A DNA stretch of 64,000 nucleotides from Viscum album (Eukaryota > Streptophyta > Magnoliopsida > Santalales > Viscaceae): positions 1,904,832,644 through 1,904,896,643 of the forward strand of contig OY728163.1 in NCBI GenBank assembly GCA_963277665.1, written 5' to 3'. Made by a program: the position numbers and the translations under genes. Every line of letters starts with the position of its first letter. Position 1 is the first letter of the stretch. Shown piece by piece: positions 24,501 to 36,775 of this stretch. The notes beneath the pieces were generated by a model that saw nothing but the letters and a program-made list of their open reading frames with translations, was not told where the DNA came from and ran no database searches.

Positions 24501-27300
24501 CAAATCCTTTTGAAAAATCGCATTTCTCCATTAATTCATACTTTTCAAAACTCAATCCAAATGAGAAATAATATGAACATATAAAACTATTTTGATTAAT
24601 AGGATATAACTAATCTAATGGATGTGAATAATATCAAACAAATACAACTAAAACACTAGATCATTCAATTCCATATGAAAATATAATAAATAAATAATAA
24701 GGTATTGTATTCTCATATGATATAAACTGTTAATGGTTTTAAAAAATTATTTATTGAAATAAATCAAAATATTACCCCTAATACATTTCTTTAAGGGGTT
24801 TCATGGAAAATTTAAAGATAGTAAATTTTGGGAATCATCATCTATTTCATGTGGGTTTTTAAAACATTAAATTTAATGAAAATAAAATAGAGGTGGTTGA
24901 TTTTCTAGATATAATAAATTTACCAGTTTTCTAGTTATTAATTAATAATGCAACCCATAGACATATATAAATTATGAAATTACTTATATATCCATAAATA
25001 ATCACTCCGCAAAATAAAAATGTTTAGAACCTTTAAATTGAAACAATTCATTAATATATCATGAGTTATAATGTTTGTAATTATCAGTCCATCATTTATC
25101 ATAAATTAATTGACATTCGAAGAATTGATTTAAAACATTTTTCATATCATATTTTCCAAAAAGGTTGGTGTATGTTGGTCATTAATGCTAGGATTAATAT
25201 AATTCTGACTAAGTAATCATTATTTTACAACATGTATCTTACTATGTATTATACTGTGATAAACTTTATCCTAGCACAAACTATGGAAGAGTGAGGTCAC
25301 CCCACATGGAATGTCATATATTGAATAATTGTAGCTCATTTATTTTATTAAAATATATAACTCTAATGATTCATATATAATGTGTTAATAATAAAATACA
25401 CTTTATGAGATGTGACATTTCAATCACATAGAATGAGGATTTTCCATTAGACTGAATACATTATGGGAATAATCAACAATTTTGAGTAGTTTTAATTTTG
25501 GATCTATAAAGTATTCATATTATAAAACTCTATTTATGATTTTTTTTCACAATAATTCATACATATATGATGAATTTAAATGAACTAGATCTTCAAAAGG
25601 GAACTAATTTTCAGTTTCTATCAAAAAATTATATTACTGGTTTCTAATAATGTATCCACTCTAAGATTATTATGGAGAAATATGGAATAATATTAATTAA
25701 GACACTGATATAATGGATTTTGAAATCATATAATATATAAAAACTATTTTCATTTGGAACCCATTTTACTTCAAATTATTGAAATATTGTTTTCAAATTT
25801 TAAAATTATTATAACTCTTAAAAAAATTAGGTATACAACATAATCAATGAAAAATAAAAAAATATGGCTAGTTACTCAAAGTGTTACATGAGCTATGAAA
25901 TTTGTTATCAATGTGGTGTATTCATGTTTCAGATAAATAAAATTTTTCTATTAGGTTTATAAAAGAATGATTTAATGTGCATTGTAAGATTTATATATAA
26001 TATTAAAGGATGTATTATTTCATTTTGGGAATGAAAATTTCATTCTACTGAATAAATATGATAAATATACTATTTTTTAACATTTTATATAATAATATTA
26101 TATAGTTGTTGTATATTTTTGGTATTGATGGTGTGTGTTTCTCTATTAATGAACACATATTTATTATATTTTATAATTTAATTTCCCTATAAGTATTTTA
26201 TAATTATGTTCTTACCAATATAAAATTACTATTCATTGTATTTTGAAAATATCATTATTTTAACATGGATGAAAAATATATATTATTTTTATAACATCAT
26301 GGGAATTTATTGAATGTAGGATATTTCTATTAATTTATGATAAAATATAGGTGATTCATAATGTTGGTGTTGATTTTAAGCATCAAATTTACAAACTTAT
26401 TACTACCTTTTCAACACATGAATCAGGTATAAACTATGATTCTAGATGATTAAAATGATGTAATTAATATTATATGATTAAAATATTGTTATAAATGATT
26501 AATGGGGAATATTAATGTATATTTTTGTTTTATAGGAGGTTACAAAATCATGCCATTATTTCATGTCACATGGTTTAATTTATATAAAAATCTAAAAATG
26601 ATTGAGTTTGTTTGTAAGGAAATTTCATAGTGGAATGGATACAACATGATTCCCCATGTTTTTAAATTTATTGTGTGAAATGAAATTATTTCATGTAGTG
26701 TATGAGTAAACCAATATGATGTTCTCCACAGCCTAATATTGAATGTTATAATTATTAGAGTTTTGAAAAAAGAGAATGTGAATGTTGATTTCTCAATGTG
26801 TGATGAAATTACGCCATTTACCCTAATACCATATAGTTTTCTTTGACGGAATGAATTATTTTTTCAATTTGATTATTATTACATAAAAATATATGATTAT
26901 AATATATAGCATAACACAAAAAGTAATATACTTAATAATTTTTCTATGAAACATTTTTATGTAAATTCTTAATAACAAAACATGTTGTGGTTTGGGAGAC
27001 ACATAGCATTTTTATTAAGAAGATCATTAAAAAATGAACGTGGTATCACCATTATTTATTCCTAACAACTGTTATAGGGTTTTCTATTGTAATGGATTTA
27101 TAAATTAAATAGGCTCCACTCCATCTCAAACTATCTCTTTACTAAAACATACGAAGGGTGAAAAATATATATGGATTGATTCAATCAATCAAATTAATGT
27201 GAATTTTGTTATATTCTTTATATTGTAATTTTTAAATTGAATTTGACATAAATATTTCCAATTATGTATATAATTATTAGTTTTCATGACTTTTAAAGAG
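21591..27300. other. AT-rich DNA without recognised genes
   Basis: No coding family, RNA gene or element edge can be supported. Weak 5S-like echoes at the expected spacing occur near 21950, 22424 and 23331, and a stronger GAGGTCACCC at 25294-25303. (TA)n runs lie at about 22168-22187 and 22323-22348. All ORFs are short and without family features. Confidence 0.4.
22323..22348. repeat. (TA)n microsatellite
   Basis: Uninterrupted TA dinucleotides; a shorter run lies at 22168-22187. Confidence 0.9.
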
Positions 27301-28379
27301 ATATGAGGTGTGGTACAGAATTACATTAGAGTGTAATAGAGGGAGATAAAGAATATTTCAACTAATGTAAGGGAGAGGTATGGATGAGCTTCATCGTATA
27401 ATATCTTCAAGTTACATCACTTGGTTAAGATGAATCAAGATATATTTGATATTGATGACGTATATATTAGTATGTTAATAGATCTATAATGTTTGTTCAT
27501 GTTGATTATTTATTATATATTTACCATGGATCAATATTTTATTCTGAATGCTAGGAAAAAATTTATGTTATGGATATTATTTTCTAGTGATTTAATAAAA
27601 TGATCATTGTAAGAACAAGTGAATATTTGATTATTTTAAACTATATGAAATTATATTCTATTGATGGTTTTTTTATTCTCTGCAATTTATATTTTAATAA
27701 TTTGTTCCATTATTATGTGTAAACAAGACACATCTGGTAAAATACATTGTTATGAGTTGTTATCTAAATGAAATACCCTAATAATATACACTAAAAATAT
27801 TTCATAGATCATGTTATCTTAGTATTTCATGTTTAATAGAATGATATATAAACTCCTTTTTAATGAATAATCTTGTAAAACACTTATGGACAGAACTTTT
27901 TCATTTATTTTAATAGTAGTATTGTGAAACTAGAAAATATTTAAATCAAATTAATTGGGGATAAATATTCATTGATAGTGGAACATCAATTAAAAAAATA
28001 ATTGAATCACCACCACATATAATGAATCTCTAGTGATCTTAGTAATAATGTTTATCTAGGTATCCCAAATTTTTATCAAATATATAATATATTTTTTTAA
28101 TATTTTTCTACTAATTGTTTACATGTGGCTATCCTATTTTTTTTGTGTGAATATATATTGGTTTTGAATTTAATTACAGTTATAGGTCTTCTTATTATTC
28201 ATTATTTATGGAGATTATTTTGTTTAATATATATATTTATTCTAAATAAATATATATATTGATTACATTTATATTATATATTTTCAAAAAGGTCTTATAT
28301 ATTGGATATTTTCTAATTATGAAGGATATGTTGTGAAAATTATTTATATGAATGACATTGAAAACAATCATAAATTTTT

Positions 28380-29364
28380 TAAGAAATTTTATTAATCAGT
28401 GTCTAAGAATGAATTCATTGATGTAATTGGATATTAATTGAAGCAATAATATTTTATATATTAGTGAAAATTATTGAATGGAATATTAAAATAATTGAAA
28501 TAAAATTAAACACTTAGCATTTAATATAGAATAATTCAGTCTAATGAAGGATGATAAATTTTTTAATGAATTCATTACAAAAATAAATGAACTCATGATA
28601 CACATAATTATATTTGGTTTGAATATTAATAAATAAATTAATTTAAAAAAGAATATAATTTTTATCTTATTGGATAGATTTTATGAAAATTTGTTGAAAT
28701 ATGATTTTAATGTTTTTAAAATAATCCCACAATGTAATATTAATTACATGTTGACTGAATATGTAAATAAAAAATTATAAACTCTTTAAAATAAGTGTAA
28801 TGTAAAAAAATTAAAATATATATTATAGTTATGTTTTACGGGAAGTTCCCAAATTAAGTGGAAGTGGAAGAGACTAATTTAATGGATAATAAAAATATGG
28901 ACATTAATATTTTAAAAAATATTGATCTTGAGATGAGTTTTCGATATAAATGAAAATTATGGAAAAATTAATAAATGAAATCAATAAAATTTAGATAAAA
29001 TTGTATTTTTTTATAATATTTTATTAATGTTAATGAAGAAGGATGTGGTAATGCTATTGAGTGTTCAAAAATCACATAAAATAATAAAATATAAAAATTT
29101 GAGAAAGTAAAAAATCATTCCCTGGGAGAAGTTAAGAATTTTTCAAAACCTAATTATATAAATTTATTTTATACCTATTATAATGAATAATGTGAGTATT
29201 ATTAAATTTATGATGATATATTTTCTAAATATGAATAAATGATACCAATATATAAAATTTTAAATGGTTGGTTCACTAGTAATGATGGTGATGGTGATGA
29301 AAAAATGGAACATAATAAAATTGATTGTATATGTAATAATGAGTAAATAGAATTTATTTAAATG
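28380..29364 (+). pseudogene. Ty1/copia gag relic
   Basis: Around 28660-28780 the plus strand reads, across frames, like the conserved copia gag stretch in which a leucine-rich LSLP..F motif is followed by NFN..K..P.L.EL..ML...E; visible here are YDFNVFKIIPQ and MLTEYVNK. The copia protease region resumes at 32165 after a probable LTR insertion, which supports the reading. No open frame remains and the zinc knuckle is not readable. It is a relic of a copia element whose own LTRs I could not place. Confidence 0.45.
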
Positions 29365-29369
29365 GTTCT
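29365..29369. other. Candidate target duplication (left), GTTCT
   Basis: Pairs with atccc at 32143-32147. The three mismatches are all C/T or G/A, so both may derive from one 5-mer by cytosine decay. Tentative. Confidence 0.35.
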
Positions 29370-30887
29370 TATAACATCCTAACCTGAACCACAGGGTTTG
29401 ATACGGATTCTACATGACCTCATGTGAGCCTCCTTTTACACAAGAGGCAGTCGAATAGTAGTGATGGTCTTTAGTGGAACCTTGAGGATACAATAACCTT
29501 CTTTACAGTGAACATAAGAAACAAATAAACAATATAATTAATAAATTAAATGATAATCAGAGTAATGAATTCAAAAACTTAAATAGGGAATACATGATAT
29601 AATAATGAGACTAAATATGGTTCCAGGGTATGGGGTAAGCTAGTAAAATACAAATAATAGCTAACATACTGCTTCAAATCTATACAGAGTCATCAAAATC
29701 CTCCTTTTCCACATGATAATCCATCCACCATAGGTCCCTTTCCCTTCAATTGATCCCTATTCATGGAATATACATGCACATCGAAATTCTCGAGTATGGT
29801 GTGAGTAAAAAGTATGTGGGACACCACAAAAAACCCTTAGAATTATTTCATAAAATATTCAAGTGTATCTAATTAACATATATAGGGTATATTTATGACA
29901 AAAATATATCAAAAATGTACCAATAACATGTCAAGTCCTTGGGGACTATCTCTACCTAATTTGGCATTATGCTAGGAGAAACAAACCATCATTAGCACAA
30001 TTTTGTTCGAAACATATGTAATAAGTTTGACATATCCTCCTTGAGTGGATATCTATAATCTTGTTATACATTCTATTGGTTAGGATAATCCAAGTACGAG
30101 CCACAATATGTAAAAACTTAAATCCATAGTGGATAACCAAAACAAGAATTTAATCTCACATATTGACCAAATTCTAGCACATCCCACTTATAAAAATAGC
30201 TCAAAGCATGTCACATATATCACTGATCAGAATATCCCATTTACAAGTTGACCCAAGTCCAGAACATCCATCTCAAAGGGTAGTCAAATGAATTTTTAAC
30301 TTCACACATATTGTCCTAATTATCCAAACATTAATATTCAACAAAATTTAAAAAAATACAACATATATGATATATAATGAAATAAATGATCAAAAATCAC
30401 TTAATGTCAACCAATATAATTATCATATTCATCACAATCCAAATAGAAATAATTGACTCACATGTTAAAGGCCACATACATACACAAAATGTGATCAAGC
30501 ATCAGACATAGGTTTCAAGGGATACACACACATTCCAAACAATCATGTCAATAAACAATATAGGACATGATCAAAATTCAAGTACATTATACCATAGGTG
30601 CAATTATGATTAATAATAAGGTTCAACTTCAGAGTTTAATTCCATAACCAAATTCTCTTTATGTTTGAATACAAAATTTTATATGTATTTTTTCTATTCA
30701 AAATGAACCAAATGACACCAATGGAACATCAATTTGAAAAAATATTTGATAAAATATTAAGGGCATGTATTTGAAGATATTAAAAAAATTAAAATAAAAT
30801 AATAGTGTGGGGTGGTGGAGATAGGGGGCCAAGGGAGTCTTCCCCAATTATCATGTATGAACTATTTTGGTTCCCACCCATATATTA

Positions 30888-31132
30888 TTATATATATATA
30901 TATTATTAATTCTTCATTTATTAAATTTTTTACTCGTTATTAATTTTGTATCATTCCTGGAATTAGGAAAGTACCCATTTATTTCTCCTTCATTAATGTA
31001 TGGAACCCCACATATACATATATTCACCCATGTGTGCGTATATATATATATGTGTGTGTGTATTTATATTTAACCAATATATTTAAAGATTACATATATA
31101 TACTCATCCAAATATACATATATACTCCCACA

Positions 31133-31172
<40 letters not shown>

Positions 31173-31216
31173 ACACCAATATATACACAAACATGCATTA
31201 TATATATATACACACA
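30888..31216. repeat. TA and TG/CA microsatellite cluster
   Basis: Runs of TA at 30888-30904 and 31137-31170, TA then TG at 31038-31061, and TATA/CACA near 31200-31215. The ORFs at 30867-31318 (runs of Tyr and Ile) are translations of these repeats, not genes. Confidence 0.85.
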
Positions 31217-31601
31217 CCAATACAATTTTCCCAATTTAATAATAATTATTATAATAACAACATAAATTATTATTTTAATTCAAAATCTCACATAATTTTC
31301 ACCATTAACATCCATTAAAACATGATAATAATTAATAAATTATTATTTAAAAAAAATACATTTACATAAAAATATTAATAATATTTCTATTATTATTTTT
31401 TCTACTCATTTCGTCTACCATTACAAAAATATTTATTAAAAATATGTGTATTTTCATTTTTTTTCTTCAACATAGATAACGATAACAAAAAGAAAATTAT
31501 AATTTATATTTCTATTTCATCTATAAAATATTTATATTAAAATTATTATTACACATACCTTTGATTGAACTACATGTTCAACACACCCGCAGATTATATT
31601 A

Positions 31602-31855
31602 CACCTAGGGTAAAACCCACAATTCGAACATAATAGAGGTCCTTGATTTCTAATACATGAGACCATTAAAATTGTATTTGATTATTTTCAAAATATATAT
31701 ATATATATGAAGAAAATTCTAAATATATTATCCGTATGTGAAATTCTTCCAAAGACATTTAATTCATAAATTTTATGTTCCACGCCTAGGGTGAATCCTA
31801 TATCCCTAATGTAATAGTGGTCTGGGACTTATCTTCTAAGACATTATTGGTGATA
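31602..31855. repeat. Duplicated block of about 70 bp, spaced about 180 bp
   Basis: CCTAGGGTAAAACCC...AATAGAGGTCC at 31603 recurs as CCTAGGGTGAATCC...AATAGTGGTC at 31784, with similar sequence after both. A local direct duplication inside the presumed LTR. Confidence 0.5.
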
Positions 31856-32147
31856 TATTCCATTATTTCATAAAACTTATATGCCCAATATATATTATTT
31901 TTAAAATAATTATCCATTACCCATTGAGCCTCTATAGTTCTCAAAATCCCAAGCTAACATAGTGCCTAACTCGAAACATATTCCTTAGATTATTCCAAAG
32001 TGTTAACAAAATTTTTACCCTTACAAAAATCCTTTAAATAATTATTTAAACATTTTTATTGAAAATTTATATTTAATTCATAAAAATACTCATAAATTAT
32101 ATATAAATATTTTTTTATTCATTAAATTTTGAGTATATTACAATCCC

Positions 32148-33000
32148 TTAGTAGAATAATGAAAAAAATGAATATTGCTCTATGTTATCTAAGGATATAA
32201 TATTCCTCATAATGAGAATGAATCAATGTTTTGGTACTATATTGACAAAGTGAATTTAATATTAGATAATGAGAAGATATTATAGGAGGTAATCATTTCA
32301 AATTTTAAATTGAAATGTTGTAATTATGAAAAATATAACAAATTATATTTTAATTTTATTACATGTGAAAAATGAACAATATAATAATTCAATAATATTT
32401 TTAAGATGTTGTTGATTTCTCAAAGGGAATAATAAATTGCAAAAAAGACTCATAAAATTATAACAATTGTGTTAAAAAATAAATACATAAATAAACTGTG
32501 GTATTTGGTTATATATGTGATGTAAAAATTATTTTTTAAAAATTTATTATAGTAGAAGTAATTATATATTCAAGTAAAATAAAATTTTATGAATTTAGTA
32601 ATTTTAAATTTTTATAACTTAATAAAATCTATAAAATAATAGGTAATTGGTTTAATTATGGTTTATAATTGATAATGGATAATTTTTGGAGTATTAAATA
32701 AATTTTGAGATTAAAAATTGGATATGATAATTGAAAAAATTAAAATGAAATATTTTTTCAATTCTAGGGGACAATCACTTATAAACAACCACAAAAAAGT
32801 TACACTAATATGTTTATAAAAAACACTATAATACACCAAAATTATTCATTATCAACCTTAGTTGTTTCATTATAATAAACATGACATCAATTATATATCA
32901 TAAAAGCTTTAATCCATATAATCTATGTGCTTAAGGGTACGCTTTGTACATCCACTAGGTTATGTATCAACTGAAACTGTTGGAATTTTATGCATCTATT
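32148..33000 (+). pseudogene. Ty1/copia protease-region relic
   Basis: From about 32165 the plus strand reads YCSMLSKDIIFLIMRMNQCF, which resembles copia protease SGCSRHMTGDKSLF...FGD with the same spacing. Beyond about 32250 stops are too dense to follow. It appears to be the continuation of the gag relic at 28380-29364. Confidence 0.4.
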
Positions 33001-36000
33001 CATTTTTAGTATCTATTAAAAATAATAATTTTCATGGGAATATTATGGATAACTTTAAATGAAATAATGTAAATTCCCACAAAAATAAGTACCTTTCTTT
33101 TACCACCATTCAATGATTAAAAAAACCATAATAAACTTTATTTTATGTGATCTGTAATAATAGGTAGATCCATCTATAAAAATCATTACCATAAAACAAT
33201 ACATGCGACACCATTAAATTTATAATCATGATACTGAAGACATGTTAATTTAAATTTGAGAATTCATAGAGAATAAATTAACTTATATAGAATACAATTA
33301 ATCATCTTCATTGATTAATTATTACTATGCTTAATCTGGTCATGTAAAAAAACAAAAGATGGAGAATAAAAAATGGCATTATAAAGGATCAACATAAAAA
33401 ACATATAAATCTAAAAAACCATCAAACATCCAAGTAAAAAAGGAAAAAAACTCTAAGGAAACCAACGGCAATAATGAAAAACATGAATAAAATCATATCC
33501 ATGGGATGTCATTAGAATTAAAATCGTTATTTACTATAAATTCATCCTCCATATTAGTGAATATCCATTCTCAAATTTGATGATAATCCAACATAGTGAG
33601 TTATCCATCCATATTTTTCTTTACACAACTACATATTCATAATTATTATAAGAATTAAGATACTCTCTTATTTCATAAAAACCTTTTATTAATTCCTCAA
33701 CATTGGATAAACAACTTCATCATCATCACTGCTAGAATAAATAGACAAGTCTGACTCATCCACCAAGATGAATTAATAAAATTCAAGTCTTTCAATTGGT
33801 TGGACTTATTAAAAAGATGTTAATATTTCTCTATATTATGGGATGGAATATTTTTTTGTATTAAAAGTATTTATGAGGAAAGTTTTATAATATTGTCTTC
33901 CACATTGGAATAATCAACAAACCTATGAGTATTATTTAGATATAGACTGAATAATTTATCTAAGTTGGAAATAAATTTATATCATGTATTAAATAAAAAA
34001 TAGTAGTATATTATAAATATGTTGGTATTAATAAATAATTTAATCATTGTAATCATAAATAGTTTCTAAAAATTCTTTATCCCACTTAAAATAATTAAAA
34101 ATTTCTTTATCAAAGTTATTGTTAACCTGTACATAAATAAAACTAACATACTGTTAATTTTTCTTAAAATTAAAATAACATTTGGGCCTAAAACATACTT
34201 CAAATTCCATAATTAAACCCACATATTCCTTCTTAGAAAAAAATATTTGGAATTTTGGAAATTACGATTTAGCATACAAGAGAAAAAATATTTTGTGGAA
34301 TTTCCAATCGTTCCACATAAAAAGAAATATTATTTAAGATATTAAAAATCAATATCCTATAAAAATAAGAAATCATCAATATAAATTCAGATGAAAATGG
34401 TAAATTTTTTGAAACAAAATATTTATATATATATATATATACTTTTTTCACTGATGGTCATGAAAACTTTATAGTGTATATATTTATATTAATTGGTCCC
34501 ACAATGATGTTTTTAATAGAATTGATAGTGAAAGACTTGAAGAGATGATTCAGAAGACTATAATAACTGAACCAAAGAGGTTATAAGAGATGTTTGAAAA
34601 TATAGTATAATTATATGGATCATTTATTAACCTTTACAGGGTTGTGTAAAAAAACAATTATACATATCCCAGCATCTTTAGTAATCATCCTTCTATGTGA
34701 AGTGAATAAACATATGATTGGAATCAAAAATTCAAAGATAAAAATTAAAAGGGAAAATATAATATAATGTTATGATAACAAACATTCATGAGGGGAGATG
34801 TTTTTAAAATATACTAATTAAGGAAAACATAAGGTTAGAATATAGGACCTCAACATCATTCATTTAAAAGGTAATTAATGGTCTACCACTAAGAGTAGAA
34901 TGTTTTTTCTTAATCAACTCTCTCAAAGTTATGAGATCATGAATATAGAATTTTTAATTAGTAATAGTAGTTCATAATAAATCATTTATGTTATTTTTTC
35001 AATATGTATTTCTTTTTTATAATAATAATTATTCTACAATATAATCACAAATTTGGTTGAGATATGTTTATTAAATGAAATTAATTTAATTGAAATTATA
35101 TCTCTACAAAGGTAAGAGAATAGAAGGATTTATTCAACCAAAATAATATAATTTTAAGATAAATAAATTTTATAAAAATAAAATAAAAAATAAATTTCAA
35201 ATATTATACAAATATAATATAATATTCTATTTATTAGGATTTCAAGTTGAAAATAAAAAAAATAATATGAAAGAACTATTCTAAATTAATTATTAAAATG
35301 ACCTACAACAATTTTTATAATTTACTATAAATGGAAGGGAATAAATTAATTTTCATAAAATGTTATGCTTTTTTCGAAAAACCCATTAACACCTTTAAAT
35401 GTGAATAGATTGATTTAAATCATGAACAACAAATAATAAATTTATTATTCCAAATATATTTTCATATAGTCCCCCACTCAATAAAAGTATAAGCATAATT
35501 TATAGGACCATGGATAACAAATAATCATATGATCCACTATATTCAAACTATTAGACCCAATGATCATCCATTATCCTTGAACATGAGATATAAAAAATGT
35601 CCTCTAAAATGTGTGATGTTTTCCTTATGAAAAATATATAATATAGAATTTTATAAAAAAATTAATATAAAGAACATTCCAAACATATAATAAATTTTTT
35701 AATATTTAAATAATATCATCATTATTTCACATAAATAATATCACAATGATATCAATAGAAGGTTTACTAACACTGAGGATCCTTTAGGTAGAATCCTATT
35801 TTCTTAAATTTGGATAAATATTTCAATAATGAGTCTAGAAAAAATATTATTTTATACTTGTTATATAATACACTTATCTTTATAAGATATTGAAATTAAA
35901 TTCATGAAAGGAATGAACATAAATGATTACTAGAGAAAATTACCAATATGTCATCAAAGGTTAAATTATATGCATATAAGAAAACATAAACCTGGAATAA

Positions 36001-36214
36001 ATATATCCTAATGATAAAATGGAATAATATGTTTTTTTGTTGGTTGTCATAGCATTACAAGTAATATTAAATGAATATACATGTATAAAAAATATGTGTA
36101 GAATAATGAGATATTAAATATGATTAATTTATGGAAAAAGGGATATAAAATAAAATTGTAGAGGGTCCTAGAGAGATATCATAATAAGTAATTATGGAAT
36201 AAAACATATGTATA
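33001..36214. other. AT-rich DNA without recognised genes
   Basis: Probably decayed retroelement, since it follows the copia relic, but no reverse transcriptase or integrase motif could be read on either strand. A (TA)n run lies at 34424-34440. An A-rich stretch with few T occurs at 33340-33480. Confidence 0.4.
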
Positions 36215-36775
36215 AGGGGTCATCATATTTTTTGTATATCCAAGAATTTCCACCCTTTTTGTTAATAAAATATCAATGAAGGTATCCCTTTATGTGGTTA
36301 AAATTTCCATTAAATACTAGTCTTTATTTTGTGAGAATAATTAAATGAGGATAAGACTTTATTTTGTGAGTGTAATCCAAGAGTGGTCATTCATTATATA
36401 TTGAGTTTAATCCTAGAAATGTCACTTTTTATCATCTGATCAAAATAAAATAATGATCGCCCTTTTTGTAATCATATTTCCAAAAGGATCACCATTTATA
36501 TGGTGGGGTAATCTTAGAATGACACCATTAATATTTTGGGAGTAACCAAACATTTCTCTTCATTTTTTCTAAAAAATACATAAAGACTCATACTTAGTGT
36601 TCTAATTATATTCCATGTAGGAGACCCCCAAATATTTTGAGCGTAATTTAGAAAGGATATCCATTTATGTTGTGAGAGTAATCATATAGGGAGATCTCTT
36701 TAATTTATTTTTCATAATCCAAGAAGGGTCACTCTTTATGTGTTGAAACAATCCATGTATGTCCATGAATGATTA
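36215..36775. repeat. Decayed minisatellite, unit about 35 bp, about 16 copies
   Basis: Units share a TTTAT..TGTGAGAGTAATC half followed by a CAAGAAGGGTCAC half. Clear copies start at about 36284, 36318, 36353, 36387, 36481, 36514, 36656 and 36708, spaced mostly 33-37 bases, and diverged copies fill the gaps. There is no ORF across it. Such arrays occur in untranslated parts of LTR elements and as independent minisatellites; the context does not decide. Confidence 0.65.

Larger units (their letters stand above)
29370..32142 (-). repeat. Probable solo LTR, minus orientation
   Basis: On the minus strand the segment begins TGTAATATACTC at 32142, resembling gypsy LTR starts of the TGTAACRC type, and ends at 29370 with ...GGATGTTATA, where the final CA would have become TA. 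At 2.77 kb it has typical length. No pol-like sequence occurs inside it, and copia-like sequence lies on both sides. It holds a duplicated block (31602 and 31783) and TA/TG microsatellites. No second copy is present in the window, so the call rests on edges and context. Confidence 0.4.

Noticed and set aside
25180..25220. Sense-strand 5S-like CATTAATGC..GGAT
   Set aside because: Only a nine-base match with poor continuation, and orientation opposite to the array.
30867..31318. ORFs rich in Tyr, Ile and Thr
   Set aside because: Translations of TA and TG microsatellites.
31937..31941. GTTCT as an exact right target duplication for the LTR starting at 29370
   Set aside because: A 5-mer match is expected by chance in this range, and the preceding bases do not look like an LTR end as well as the TGTAATATACTC edge at 32142 does.
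33340..33480. A-rich stretch as a retroposed poly(A) tail
   Set aside because: The A runs are interrupted by many C and G, and no retrocopy or target duplication is visible next to it.
34269..34451. 60-codon minus-strand ORF
   Set aside because: Its N-terminus is a translated (TA)n run and the rest matches no family.
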